DNA of 64,000 bases from Bryobacterales bacterium (GTDB taxonomy: Bacteria > Acidobacteriota > Terriglobia > Bryobacterales > Bryobacteraceae), in contig PMOK01000042.1 in the NCBI GenBank assembly GCA_003162425.1, positions 1 to 64,000 on the forward strand, in the 5' to 3' direction. Below the pieces are notes generated by a model, which saw nothing but the letters and a program-made list of their open reading frames with translations, did not search any database and had not been told where the DNA came from. Within the stretch, counting starts at the first letter, position 1. The number at the start of each line of letters is the position of its first letter. The position numbers and the translations under genes are program-made. Below, one piece after another: positions 26,456 to 36,727 of the stretch.

Positions 26456-26791
26456 TTATTCTATGGTCAGCACCACCGGCTGCTCAATGATCGAGGCCTT
26501 GTTCGCCGTTAGAATCGCCAGGTGATAGCGGCCCGGTTTTATTTGCGGCACCTTGAACTTGATCTCGGTCTCCGACTGTTCCGAGATGGCAGCCTTGGTA
26601 TCTTTGGAACCATCGGTAAGATAAAGATCGGCGGAGCTTTTCTTGTCCAGGTTTTCTCCCTTCACGCTGACGACGTCCCCCACCTTAGCGGTATCCGGAT
26701 CCAAGGAGGTACATCTTGGAAGCGCCTGAAACGCATACAGCGCAACGGCTATGCACAACAGGGTGGCAACAAGCCAAGTTCTCATACGCAT
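26456..26791 (-). CDS. Secreted IPT/TIG-domain protein
   Basis: Signal peptide; DPDTAKVGDVVSVKGENLDKKSSADLYLTDG. Confidence 0.75.
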   Translation of the reverse strand: MRMRTWLVATLLCIAVALYAFQALPRCTSLDPDTAKVGDVVSVKGENLDKKSSADLYLTDGSKDTKAAISEQSETEIKFKVPQIKPGRYHLAILTANKASIIEQPVVLTIE

Positions 26792-26824
26792 CGCTGGCGA
26801 TTATACACCTTGGGGACGCGCGCT

Positions 26825-26873
26825 GTAGGACAAGCCTCCGGCTTGTCCCGCGCAAGCCGGAGGCTTACGCTAC
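26825..26873. repeat. Family C palindromic repeat, copy 2
   Basis: GTAGGACAAGCCTCCGGCTTGTCCCGCGCAAGCCGGAGGCTTACGCTAC. Confidence 0.88.
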
Positions 26874-26890
26874 AGCGGTAAACTTAAGGC

Positions 26891-28069
26891 ATGCCTGCCG
26901 TCACTGAAGCAAAATCTCTCGCAGTGCTCCCGCTCAGCGTGCTTAACGAGGAAGAACAAATGTTCCAGTCGAGCATCCGCCGCTTCGCCCGCGAACGCAT
27001 CGGCCCCCACGTGCGCGCCATGGACGAAGCCGGCCTCTTCCGAAAAGATCTCCTTCACGAGATGTTCGAATTGGGGCTGATGGGCATCGAGATCCCCGAA
27101 GAGCACGGCGGACAAGGCGGGAACTTCTTCCAATCCGTTCTCGCCGTGGAGGCGCTAGCCGCGGTGGATCCGTCAGCGGCGGTAATCGTGGATGTGCAGA
27201 ACACCATCGCCAATAATATTCTGTTGCGCTGGGGGAACGACGAACAGAAGCGGCGCTATTTGCCGAAGCTGGCCCGTGACACGGTGGCTGCATTCGCCCT
27301 GTCAGAAGCCGGCTCGGGGTCAGACGCGTTCGCGCTGGCAACGCGCGCCACCCAGCATGGCGACCATTTTCTGATCACGGGTCGCAAGCTTTGGATTACC
27401 AATGCAGCGGAAGCCGGCATTTATTTCCTGTTCGCCAACGCCAACCCCGACGCCGGTCATCGTGGGATCACTTGTTTTATGGTGGAACGCAGCTTCCCCG
27501 GATTTCAGGTGGGCAAGAAGGAGGACAAGCTCGGGATTCGGGCCTCCTCGACCTGCGAGCTGATTCTGGACGATTGCCGCGTGCCCGCCGAAAATGTCCT
27601 GGGCGAAATCGGCCAAGGCTACAAGATCGCCATCCAAACGCTCAATGAAGGACGCATCGCCATCGGCGCGCAAATGACTGGATTGGCTCAGGGCGCGCTC
27701 GACCACGCCATTGCCTACGCCAAAGAGCGGCGGCAGTTCGGCAAACCTATCGCCGATTTTCAGGCCGTGCAGTTCGAGTTGGCGGAAATGGCAACCGACG
27801 TGGAAGCGTCGCGCTTGCTGGTCTATAACGGCGCACGCATGCGGGACGCCGGCCTGCCGTTTGTCACCGAGGCTGCCATGGCGAAATATTTCGCATCCCA
27901 GGTGGCGGAAAATGTGGCCTCGCGCGCTGTGGAGATTTTTGGCGGAGTTGGATTCACCAAAGATTATCCGGTAGAGAAGCTCTATCGCGACGCCAAAATC
28001 GGGCGCATTTACGAAGGCACCAGTAATATGCAGAAGATGACTATTGCCAAACAGATTTTGGGTACCTGA
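26891..28069 (+). CDS. Acyl-CoA dehydrogenase
   Basis: FALSEAGSGSDAFALATRA; IQTLNEGRIAIGAQMTGLAQGAL; RDAKIGRIYEGTSNMQ. Confidence 0.95.
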   Translation: MPAVTEAKSLAVLPLSVLNEEEQMFQSSIRRFARERIGPHVRAMDEAGLFRKDLLHEMFELGLMGIEIPEEHGGQGGNFFQSVLAVEALAAVDPSAAVIVDVQNTIANNILLRWGNDEQKRRYLPKLARDTVAAFALSEAGSGSDAFALATRATQHGDHFLITGRKLWITNAAEAGIYFLFANANPDAGHRGITCFMVERSFPGFQVGKKEDKLGIRASSTCELILDDCRVPAENVLGEIGQGYKIAIQTLNEGRIAIGAQMTGLAQGALDHAIAYAKERRQFGKPIADFQAVQFELAEMATDVEASRLLVYNGARMRDAGLPFVTEAAMAKYFASQVAENVASRAVEIFGGVGFTKDYPVEKLYRDAKIGRIYEGTSNMQKMTIAKQILGT

Positions 28070-28150
28070 TCCGCGATAGTCTGCTACAATCCTACCAACG
28101 CGTCCTGCCGGGCACCGAATGCGGTGCCATTTCTGAATTCCAGGGAATAT

Positions 28151-30409
28151 ATGACGACATTTCGTTTTGCGGGCGTGTTATTTCTGGCGGCGTCGTACCT
28201 TGCCGGCGCGCAACTCACCAGTTCCACTTACCTCAGGTCCTCTTTCACCCCAGCGGCCATTGCGACAGACTCGACCGGCAACGTCTACATAGTTGGGAAC
28301 GTCGCGCTCGATTCAGTGACCGGCCGGCAAGGGGTCCTCGTGGTCAAGCTGAACCCGCAAGGCACCGAGTACCTGTATGAAACATATATCAGCGGATCCA
28401 CAGGCGAATACACCGGCGAATACACCGGCGGCATCGCAGTTGATGGCACAGGTAACGCATACATTGCCGGAACGACCACGTCGTCCGACTTCCCACTGAC
28501 GCCCGGCGGCGCGCTCACCTCGCCCTCCACGGGATCAAATGACCCGCGCCCATTCCTTGTCAGGCTCGATTCCAACGGCATCATTACGCTGTCCACAATC
28601 TTCGGCGGCCAAGGCGGCGCAGGTGCGGTAGTTATCGCTGCTGACGGCAACATTCTTGTGAGTGGTGGAAGCGGCCAGAAAGGGTTTCCATCCACTCCAG
28701 GCGCCTACAGCGTCCCGGACACAACTGGTCGCCCTTTCCTGGTTAAGCTCGATCCCGCCACGCCCAAGATTCTGTTTTCGGCCACCGGAATTGGCGGAAC
28801 TTCCATAGCCCTGGACACCGCGGGCGACATCTTTGTTTCCGGGTTGACCGGATTTCCATCAGACTACCCAACCACTCCCGGCGCTTACCAGACCCAATTC
28901 TACGAAAATCTGGTCTGCGAATTCCCTTGCCATTTTTATTCTCCAGGCCCGAGTCAGTACGTCACCAAAATCGACCCCACTGGATCGAAGTTGATTTATT
29001 CCACAGGCCTCAATCCCCCCAATGATGACGGACTGGATTATAACGGCGACGATCCCAACCTTATCGCTATGACGAACGCAGGCCTAGTGGTAGACGCCGC
29101 CGGCAACGCTTACGTCACCGGAGTGACGGTATATCCGCATTACCCGTTCACCACGCCTCCTCCGCCCAATCTGGTGACCGTTCCCTTTGTGAGCAAACTG
29201 GATCCTACTGGCTCGAAGCTGCTCTTTTCGGTACCAGCCGGCGGATCCAGCCTTCAGTTGGATGAATCGGGAAACCTGGATGCCGCAGGCATTCTATACG
29301 GCCCCGTTCCTCCGTCCTCGGCGGCCACCAGCGCTATGGTCGGGTTGCCGGCCAATTTTCCAAGTCTATGCCTGCCCAATAACGTCACCAGCTTCAATGA
29401 GGGCTACCTGCAGCAACTGGATCTAACTACGGGAACTGTGCGGTCTGTCCAGTTCCTGGATGGTTCTATCGTTAGTTCCGCGGTGATTGCGCTAGGATCG
29501 GAGGGCAAGGTTTGGATGAGCGGAGCGACATCGCGTCCCGACATTCCATTCACGCCTAATCCGTTATTTCCGGCCAATCTCGGACCAGCGCCGCAGCCTG
29601 GCGCGTATCTTGCTTCGGTTACATTCGCGCAGTCCACGCCGGGAGGTCCCCAGCTAGGCTGCGTCCTGGACAGCGCGGATATGATGCACGCGGGCCCGAT
29701 CGGGCCCGGCCAGCTTCTCACCCTTATGGGAACGAACCTCGGTCCGGAGAAAGGCGTGAGGGCGCCCGCCGGAGGATCCACATCGCTCGCGGGTGCGGCG
29801 GTCACGTTCGACGATACTCCCGCCAAGCTGCTCTATGTCTCCTCGTCTCAGATCAATGTGGCTGTTCCCGGTCTATCACAAACCAGCGCCTTCATAGAAC
29901 CCAGCTCTGTGATGCAGATCAAAGTGAACGGCGCCCCAGCCGCGGTTAGACTTTTTCCTGTAACATCCAGCACCCCGTCGCTCTTTGCCGATCTATTCGC
30001 CAGCCTGCCGTCCTCATGTGCACAGACCTCTGTACCACAGGCCCTCGCGCGCAACGCCGATGGATCCATCAACTCCTGCTTACAGCCCTCAAAACCCGGA
30101 TCGACGATTTCTTTGTACCTGAACGGCGGAGGTATAGGTTTCTTTTCGATTTTTGATTGGGATGTGGTGATCAACGGTGGGTCGGCTGAAGTGGTGAATG
30201 TCACCAACGAAAACGAGTGGGTGACCCGAGTGGATGTGCGCCTACCAGCGAGCGTGACCTCGACGCCAGGGATGGCCCAGTACTTCAACGTGACGATGCG
30301 CGCGAGCGCGAGCGGTCTGCCAGTCGGCCCGCTTTATCTGACGCCGGACCTATCGCCCAGTCTCCCCGCCGAAACTTCACAGCCGCTCACTATCTGGGTT
30401 GAGCCATAG
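28151..30409 (+). CDS. Secreted SBBP-repeat protein with TIGR03437-type C-terminal domain
   Basis: GNAYIAGTTTSSDFPLTPGGAL repeats; SADMMHAGPIGPGQLLTLMGTNLGPEKG. Confidence 0.85.
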   Translation: MTTFRFAGVLFLAASYLAGAQLTSSTYLRSSFTPAAIATDSTGNVYIVGNVALDSVTGRQGVLVVKLNPQGTEYLYETYISGSTGEYTGEYTGGIAVDGTGNAYIAGTTTSSDFPLTPGGALTSPSTGSNDPRPFLVRLDSNGIITLSTIFGGQGGAGAVVIAADGNILVSGGSGQKGFPSTPGAYSVPDTTGRPFLVKLDPATPKILFSATGIGGTSIALDTAGDIFVSGLTGFPSDYPTTPGAYQTQFYENLVCEFPCHFYSPGPSQYVTKIDPTGSKLIYSTGLNPPNDDGLDYNGDDPNLIAMTNAGLVVDAAGNAYVTGVTVYPHYPFTTPPPPNLVTVPFVSKLDPTGSKLLFSVPAGGSSLQLDESGNLDAAGILYGPVPPSSAATSAMVGLPANFPSLCLPNNVTSFNEGYLQQLDLTTGTVRSVQFLDGSIVSSAVIALGSEGKVWMSGATSRPDIPFTPNPLFPANLGPAPQPGAYLASVTFAQSTPGGPQLGCVLDSADMMHAGPIGPGQLLTLMGTNLGPEKGVRAPAGGSTSLAGAAVTFDDTPAKLLYVSSSQINVAVPGLSQTSAFIEPSSVMQIKVNGAPAAVRLFPVTSSTPSLFADLFASLPSSCAQTSVPQALARNADGSINSCLQPSKPGSTISLYLNGGGIGFFSIFDWDVVINGGSAEVVNVTNENEWVTRVDVRLPASVTSTPGMAQYFNVTMRASASGLPVGPLYLTPDLSPSLPAETSQPLTIWVEP

Positions 30410-30418
30410 TGGTTCCGT

Positions 30419-30877
30419 ATGAGAACGCTCGCGAATCCTGAGGACAAACAAGACACGCTGGTACGTCTGGCCAAAGTCCAGCCTGATCACCGGGCCCGCT
30501 GGGGAGGCATGTCCGCTCATCAAATGCTCTGCCATTTAGGCGATTCGTTCCTGGCGGTGATGGGAGAGAAGTACGTCAGCTCAGCAACAGGGCCACTGCA
30601 AAGGACGGTTGTGAAATGGGTGGCGCTCTATGCGCCAATCCCTTGGCCCAAGGGAGTTCCTACGCGGCCGGAGATGGATCAATTGATCGGTGGAACCGCG
30701 CCGGTCGAGTTTGACCGCGACAAGAGAGCGCTAGTCACCGTGATTGAGCGGTTCTCGAATCCTAAACGGGATTTCGAATGGAGCCCACATCCCATCTTTG
30801 GACAAATGCCGGATCCGGAATGGCTACGCTGGGGCTATGTGCACACGGATCATCATCTGCGGCAATTCGGTGCGTGA
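30419..30877 (+). CDS. DUF1569 / DinB-like protein
   Basis: MSAHQMLCHLGDS and WGYVHTDHHLRQFG DinB-type histidines. Confidence 0.75.
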   Translation: MRTLANPEDKQDTLVRLAKVQPDHRARWGGMSAHQMLCHLGDSFLAVMGEKYVSSATGPLQRTVVKWVALYAPIPWPKGVPTRPEMDQLIGGTAPVEFDRDKRALVTVIERFSNPKRDFEWSPHPIFGQMPDPEWLRWGYVHTDHHLRQFGA

Positions 30878-30945
30878 TTTAAACTAGGAAGAGACGGTTA
30901 CAAGGAAACCCTGGGGTTGCCGGAATCGTCCACTGGAGAGGTATT

Positions 30946-31722
30946 ATGCGTCTTGCCGCTACGTGTGCTTTTCTTGCGGGCACGGCTTTCGCCGGCACTG
31001 CACCCGACCCCACCCCCGCGCAGATCGATGAAATCATCGCCAAGTTTTCCGCCAAAGAGGCTGAGTTTGCGGTGGCGCGTGGCAACTATACCTATCGCCA
31101 GACCGCCCGCGTTATGTCGCTCGATAGGGATGGCAATCCAACGGGCAAGTGGGAAGAGGTAGCAGATATCGTCTTCACGCCCGAAGGCAAACGCACCGAA
31201 AAGGTGATCCACGCTCCCATGAGCACGCTGGAAGCATTCCAGCTCGATCCCGGCGATATTCAGGATCTCCGCGAAGTACAACCCTTCGTTCTTCAGACTG
31301 CCGAGCTGTCGAAATACTTCATCCGCTACGTCGGCCGCGAGCAACTGGATGAAATCAGCACCTATGCGTTCGCCGTGAAGCCCAAGAAACTCGAGAAAGG
31401 TAAGCGCTACTTCGAGGGCCAGGTCTGGGTGGATGACAAAGACCTGCAGATTGTGAAGAGTTACGGCCGCGGCGTTGGATTGCTTAAGAAGGGCGACGAT
31501 AATCAGTACCCGAAGTTCGAAACCTACCGCGAACAGATTGACGGCAAGTACTGGTTCCCGACGTACACCATCGCGAACGATACCTTGAATTTCCAGTCCG
31601 GCCCGATACGCATGCGGCTGACCGTGAAATACGAGGATTACAAGCAGTTCAAGAGCGATACCGTTATTAAGTACGATACCGACGAGGCTGGGAAGACGCC
31701 TCCTCCGCCCAAGAAACCGTAA
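30946..31722 (+). CDS. Secreted hypothetical, outer-membrane-lipoprotein-sorting-like
   Basis: Signal peptide; YFEGQVWVDDKDLQIVKSYGRG...YWFPTYTIAN LolA-like beta pattern. Confidence 0.65.
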   Translation: MRLAATCAFLAGTAFAGTAPDPTPAQIDEIIAKFSAKEAEFAVARGNYTYRQTARVMSLDRDGNPTGKWEEVADIVFTPEGKRTEKVIHAPMSTLEAFQLDPGDIQDLREVQPFVLQTAELSKYFIRYVGREQLDEISTYAFAVKPKKLEKGKRYFEGQVWVDDKDLQIVKSYGRGVGLLKKGDDNQYPKFETYREQIDGKYWFPTYTIANDTLNFQSGPIRMRLTVKYEDYKQFKSDTVIKYDTDEAGKTPPPPKKP

Positions 31723-31726
31723 AGCA

Positions 31727-34069
31727 TTGGACCAGATTCGTCTTCCGATCGACGATCTTCTGCCCGCAATTGCCGATTCATTGCGGCACTCGCCCAATCT
31801 GGTAATCGAAGCGCCTCCGGGCGCCGGCAAAACCACGCGCGTCCCACCCGAGTTGCTGTCGCTGATTCGAGGCCAGGTATTGGTGCTGGAACCGCGCCGA
31901 ATTGCCGCGCGAATGGCTGCCCGTAGAGTTGCCCAGGAGCGAGGCGAGCGGTTGGGCGAAACCATTGGGTATCAGGTTCGCTTTGAAGAGGTCGCGAGCG
32001 CTCGCACCCGGCTGCGCTTCCTGACCGAGGGCATCCTCACTCGAAGGCTTCTCTCAGATCCGAAACTCGCCGGCGTGGATGCTGTCGTGCTGGATGAGTT
32101 TCACGAGCGCCATCTCGAGAGCGATCTGGCATTGGCCTTACTTCGCAGGCTCCAGACCACGGTGCGGCCGGATTTGCGCATTGTTGTCATGTCGGCAACG
32201 CTGGCCGCCGCGCCCATCGCCCATTACCTGAATAGCTGTCCGATTCTTCGCTCCGAAGGCCGCCTTTTCGATCTTTCCATCACGCATCAGCCTTATTCGG
32301 CACTGCCGATCGAGAAGCAAGTGGCCGCCGCGCTTGAAAAGGTTCTAGACCACAAACACCCGGGCGACATTCTAGTCTTCCTGCCCGGAGCAGCCGAAAT
32401 TCGACGAACGGCTCGCGAATGCCAGCCATTGGTGGCGAAACACAATCTTCTGGTTCTGCCCCTGCACGGCGATCTCACGCCCGCTGAGCAGGACCGCGCG
32501 GTGTCGCCTGCCGCCCAACGAAAGGTGATTCTATCCACCAATGTCGCGGAAAGTTCCATCACCATTGACGGCGTCACCGCCGTGATCGACAGTGGACTGG
32601 CGCGCATCGCACGCGATTCGCCCTGGACCGGACTTCCCACGCTCGAAATCGGGCGCGTGAGCAAAGCCTCCGCCACGCAGCGAGCTGGCCGTGCCGCGCG
32701 CACCGCTCCCGGCCGCGTCATCCGTCTGTATACACTCGACGACTTCGAGCGACGGCCCGATCATGACGCGCCGGAAATTACGCGGCGAGAGCTTTCCGAG
32801 CTGTGCCTTAGCCTGCGAGCTATGGGAATCGCCCATCCTCAATTGCTCCAATGGCTGGATCCTCCGGGGGAAGCTGCTGTGTCACGTGCCGAGGATTTGC
32901 TGGAGCGATTAGGTGCAACCGGCGAAAAAGCACGCAGCATGGCACGCTATCCTTTGCATCCACGCCTAGCCAGGCTGGTGCTGGAAGCAGTGGAGCGAGG
33001 CGCGGGCGAAGAGGGTTGCGCAGTAGCCGGACTCCTTAGCTCAGGAGCGCGAGCCGATTCTTGCGACCTGCTGCGTTTGCTCGATAGCGAATGGGATGGC
33101 CGCACCAGGCAGCATATCGAGCAAATCCGGCGCATCGTAAAGCCTCCGAGCCAGAAGAAGCACTCCGCCGACGCACTGCCGCTTTCGATCCTTGCGGCGT
33201 TTCCCGATAGGGTCGCCCGGCGCCGGAAAGACAACCAGCTTCTGCTGGCGTCTCCAGGTGGTTCGGCGTTGCTCGCGTGCGAAAGCCAAGCCGATTTCCT
33301 GGTGGCGGTGGACATCGAGGATCGCACGGAACACGCGCTGCCACTGGTGCGGATGTACTGCGCGATCCAGCCGGAATGGCTCATCGATCTGTTTCCCGAG
33401 CGCGTCCGCGAGCGTAGCGGCGTGGAATGGAACCGCGCTGCCGAGCGCGTGGACGCAATCAGTGCATTGCTCTACGACTGCCTGGTGATCGAAGAAACGC
33501 GCAGTGGCTCACCCGACCCGGAACAAGCTGCGGCGCTGCTGGCCGAGCGAGCGCTCGAACTGGGCGTCTCGAGATTTGTTGATAACGACCAGCTTGACGA
33601 ATTTGTTGCCAGAGTATCCTTCGCGTCCGAACATGCGGCGGTTCCCAAGGTCGATGTTGAATCCGCCTTCCGCGAGCTTTGCCGCGGCCGCAAAAGTTTC
33701 GCCGAACTCAGAAGCGCCGCGCCGTCCATGATTGCGATGTTGGAGCAGCGCGCCAATCCGAAATTATTGAATGATATTGCGCCCACCCGGGTACGCCTGC
33801 CCAGCGGCCGTCAGGCGCAGATCCATTACGAAGCCGGCAAGCCGCCCTGGGTAGCGTCGCGTCTGCAAGACTTTTTCGGCATGCGAGAAACTCCACGCAT
33901 CGCGAATGGCAAAGTTCCGCTAGTGGTTCATCTGCTAGCGCCCAATCAGCGCCCGGTCCAGACCACATCGGATCTGGCGGGATTCTGGCAGCGGCTCTAT
34001 CCCCAAGTTCGGCGCGAGCTGAGCCGGCGATATCCGAAGCACGCGTGGCCGGAGAATCCTACTGCATAA
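31727..34069 (+). CDS. hrpB: ATP-dependent helicase HrpB
   Basis: EAPPGAGKTTRVP; VLDEFHERHLESD; STNVAESSITIDGVTAVIDSG; RAGRAARTAPGRVIRLY. Confidence 0.94.
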   Translation: MDQIRLPIDDLLPAIADSLRHSPNLVIEAPPGAGKTTRVPPELLSLIRGQVLVLEPRRIAARMAARRVAQERGERLGETIGYQVRFEEVASARTRLRFLTEGILTRRLLSDPKLAGVDAVVLDEFHERHLESDLALALLRRLQTTVRPDLRIVVMSATLAAAPIAHYLNSCPILRSEGRLFDLSITHQPYSALPIEKQVAAALEKVLDHKHPGDILVFLPGAAEIRRTARECQPLVAKHNLLVLPLHGDLTPAEQDRAVSPAAQRKVILSTNVAESSITIDGVTAVIDSGLARIARDSPWTGLPTLEIGRVSKASATQRAGRAARTAPGRVIRLYTLDDFERRPDHDAPEITRRELSELCLSLRAMGIAHPQLLQWLDPPGEAAVSRAEDLLERLGATGEKARSMARYPLHPRLARLVLEAVERGAGEEGCAVAGLLSSGARADSCDLLRLLDSEWDGRTRQHIEQIRRIVKPPSQKKHSADALPLSILAAFPDRVARRRKDNQLLLASPGGSALLACESQADFLVAVDIEDRTEHALPLVRMYCAIQPEWLIDLFPERVRERSGVEWNRAAERVDAISALLYDCLVIEETRSGSPDPEQAAALLAERALELGVSRFVDNDQLDEFVARVSFASEHAAVPKVDVESAFRELCRGRKSFAELRSAAPSMIAMLEQRANPKLLNDIAPTRVRLPSGRQAQIHYEAGKPPWVASRLQDFFGMRETPRIANGKVPLVVHLLAPNQRPVQTTSDLAGFWQRLYPQVRRELSRRYPKHAWPENPTA

Positions 34070-34073
34070 TTAA

Positions 34074-34146
34074 GCCACGGATGGACACGGATAAACACGG
34101 ATAAAACAATCTTTCTTATCCGTGTCCATCCGTGTCCATCCGTGGC
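34074..34146. repeat. Family E palindromic repeat, copy E1
   Basis: GCCACGGATGGACACGGATAAACACGGATAA ... TTATCCGTGTCCATCCGTGTCCATCCGTGGC. Confidence 0.93.
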
Positions 34147-34158
34147 CAATTTCTTAAT

Positions 34159-34872
34159 ATGGTGTCTATGTATCGCACGGTCTCAGCACTTCTACTGTTC
34201 GGTGTTTCCTTCGGCTATCTCGAAGCGGCGGTCGTGGTCTACCTGCGCGCGATCTACGATCCCATACGGGAGCGCATCCATCCGGGCCGCAGCCCTCAAG
34301 ATCTGTTTCCGCTCATCTCACCGGAGCAACTGAAAGCCGCTGGCCCGGAGAACGCGCGACGCCTGGCTATCGAGATTGGACGTGAAGCAGCCACCATTCT
34401 CATGCTTGCCGCGTTCGGCCTGGCGGCCGGCCGCAATTTCAATCAGCGCATGGCGGCCTTCGCCATCGCCTTCGGGCTGTGGGATATTTCGTTCTATGCA
34501 TTCCTCAAGCTGATGATCGGCTGGCCGCAGTCGCTTTTCACCTGGGACATTCTGTTTCTTATTCCGCTGCCGTGGGTGGGTCCGGTGATCACGCCCGTGC
34601 TGGTTTCTATCACTCTGATTGCCTGCGGCTTGGTCTCACTTTTCCATGGAGGCCTGCCGGCCAAGCCCTGGCAGTGGATGGCGATGATCGCCGGCGGAAT
34701 GGTGGTGATCCTGGCGTTCGTCTGGGATTTTCGAAACACCACGGCCGGCGGTCCGCCGAACCCGTTCAATTGGCCGCTATTCCTGGCCGGCGAAGCGATC
34801 GCGGTGGCAGGTTTTATCGCCGCAACAAAGAATCGAGGATTTCAGGAATCTCGAATACCGCGCGGTTCTTGA
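34159..34872 (+). CDS. Polytopic membrane protein, hypothetical
   Basis: Multiple hydrophobic helices; start moved from 34132, which is a GTG in repeat E1. Confidence 0.7.
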   Translation: MVSMYRTVSALLLFGVSFGYLEAAVVVYLRAIYDPIRERIHPGRSPQDLFPLISPEQLKAAGPENARRLAIEIGREAATILMLAAFGLAAGRNFNQRMAAFAIAFGLWDISFYAFLKLMIGWPQSLFTWDILFLIPLPWVGPVITPVLVSITLIACGLVSLFHGGLPAKPWQWMAMIAGGMVVILAFVWDFRNTTAGGPPNPFNWPLFLAGEAIAVAGFIAATKNRGFQESRIPRGS

Positions 34873-35923
34873 TGGCTGCGGCGTTCGAGCGAAAACGGGC
34901 GAAATTAACCGGATCCAACAGTTCCGCGAGACCACGATCGATCTCTCGAAACGATTTCAACACCACGCCCACCTGCATCTCGCGAATCCAATCCGTGTTG
35001 TAACGTTCCTGCGGCAGCGTCCAGGCATTCCGTTCCACTACCACGGGCAGCTTCATGTGTAGCGCTTCGCTGATGCTCCCGGGGCCTGGCTTGCCCACGA
35101 AGAAATCGGAGAGATGCATGTAATAAGGAATCTCGGCGGTGAACCCTTCGACATATTTTAGAAAGTGCGTCTCGGTGCCGCGCAGACGTTCAGCGAGTTT
35201 TTGATTTTTCCCGCAGATGAAGATGAACTGCGCGTGCGCGGTGACGCGCTTGGCGATGTCCAACATCACGCTCGATCCTGCACCGCCAAACAGGACCAAC
35301 CCTGTAGGCAGATCCGGATCCAAACCTAACCGGCGGCGCTCCTCGGCCCGATCGGCGGGCACAGGCTCATAAAACTTCGGCCGCAGGATCATACCGGAGG
35401 CGCGAAACACGCGCTCCGGCGTATGGCCCAGCTCCAACGCCTGCTCCACCGCTTTCGCGGTTCCGCAAATCAAATACTGCTCCTGTTGTTCTATCCAGAA
35501 GTGCGGCGGATAATCGGCCAAGTCGGTGAGGATTGTTACCAGCGGCGTTTCCGGCAGGCTCTGTCGCAAGGCGCGATTGAAATTGGGAATCAGCGAGACC
35601 ACCAGGTCACGCTCGCCTTCGCTCCAGAATTGCTTCAACATGCGAACCTGGCCCTGGTGATACAGACGAATCAACCCATGCATCGCCACCGTTAACTGCG
35701 GCGTACCTAACGTCCAGCCCTTCTTAAGCAGAGCGTTGTATACGTCCTCCATCCGGATACCTGTGTATTTACGGAAAATGTCGAGGGGCTCCAGGATCTC
35801 CTGCAGGTTAACCAGCCGGACTTCCCGGGGCAGTTGCTCCTGCTCGATCACGGACTTAAGTGCGTTCGCCGCGGCCTTATGCCCGCCGCCGGCTTCAAAG
35901 AACACGAAGTCAAGTTTCTTCAC
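34814..35923 (-). CDS. MGDG synthase-like / GT28-type glycosyltransferase
   Basis: FFEAGGGHKAAANAL N-terminus; FFVGKPGPGSISEALHMKLPVVVE C-terminal donor site. Confidence 0.85.
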   Translation of the reverse strand: MKKLDFVFFEAGGGHKAAANALKSVIEQEQLPREVRLVNLQEILEPLDIFRKYTGIRMEDVYNALLKKGWTLGTPQLTVAMHGLIRLYHQGQVRMLKQFWSEGERDLVVSLIPNFNRALRQSLPETPLVTILTDLADYPPHFWIEQQEQYLICGTAKAVEQALELGHTPERVFRASGMILRPKFYEPVPADRAEERRRLGLDPDLPTGLVLFGGAGSSVMLDIAKRVTAHAQFIFICGKNQKLAERLRGTETHFLKYVEGFTAEIPYYMHLSDFFVGKPGPGSISEALHMKLPVVVERNAWTLPQERYNTDWIREMQVGVVLKSFREIDRGLAELLDPVNFARFRSNAAAIKNRAVFEIPEILDSLLRR

Positions 35924-36078
35924 GTTTTAGGCGTTATGCAACGAAATTGCGGCCCTGGAGTCCAACGTACAGTGTGTCATAGTACCTGCGCAGGGACAAA
36001 AACATTTTGTGGACATTATGTAGCAATCATTCTTTCAACAGAATGTAACCTGGGCGGCGGTATCATGAAATCAGGATT

Positions 36079-36594
36079 ATGCGTGGCCTAATCACTCGTG
36101 GCGACTACAGCATCATGCACCGCGCCAACAATTGGGTGGCGCCGCGCTGGGTGCGTTTCTACGTTTTGGGCGCCACACGCGGCGGCGACGGCTGGTTGTG
36201 GTATGCGATGGGACTCGCAATCCTATTCTTCGGCGGCGAAGTGCGATTCGCGGCCTTGGGCGCCGCCGGATTGTCCTCGGTGCTTAGCATCCTCTTGTTC
36301 CTCTGGTTGAAGCGGCTCACGGGACGTCGCCGGCCTTGTCATATCGAGCCGCATTGCTGGGCGAAATTGCTGCCACCAGACAAGTTCTCTTTTCCCTCCG
36401 GCCATACCATGACGGCTTTCGCTGTCGCCATTCCGCTCTCGCTGTTCTATCCGGACTTGACCATCGGCCTGTTCTTCTGTGCGCTCAGTATCGCGATGTC
36501 CCGCATCCTGCTGGGCATGCACTTTCTCAGCGATGTGGTGGCGGGCGCGCTGATTGGGACCGCGCTCGGATACCTGGGCTATTTCGCGTTTTAG
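36079..36594 (+). CDS. PAP2 superfamily phosphatase
   Basis: KRLTGRRRP, FSFPSGHTMTAFA, SRILLGMHFLSDVVAGALIG. Confidence 0.9.
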   Translation: MRGLITRGDYSIMHRANNWVAPRWVRFYVLGATRGGDGWLWYAMGLAILFFGGEVRFAALGAAGLSSVLSILLFLWLKRLTGRRRPCHIEPHCWAKLLPPDKFSFPSGHTMTAFAVAIPLSLFYPDLTIGLFFCALSIAMSRILLGMHFLSDVVAGALIGTALGYLGYFAF

Positions 36595-36611
36595 TAAGTC
36601 CTGGAATTGCT

Positions 36612-36725
36612 GTGGCGCACGCACTTCTGCGTGCCGCGTTCACACTCGTGTGAAGGCCATGAACATAGTTCTTCCTAATGTGTTCGCAAGAGTGCGAACA
36701 CGGCACGCACGAGTGGGTGCGCCAC
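36612..36725 (+). repeat. Family B nested palindromic element, copy B3
   Basis: GTGGCGCACGCACTTCTGCGTGCCGCGTTCACACTCGTGTGAA...GTGTTCGCAAGAGTGCGAACACGGCACGCACGAGTGGGTGCGCCAC. Confidence 0.92.
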
Positions 36726-36727
36726 GA

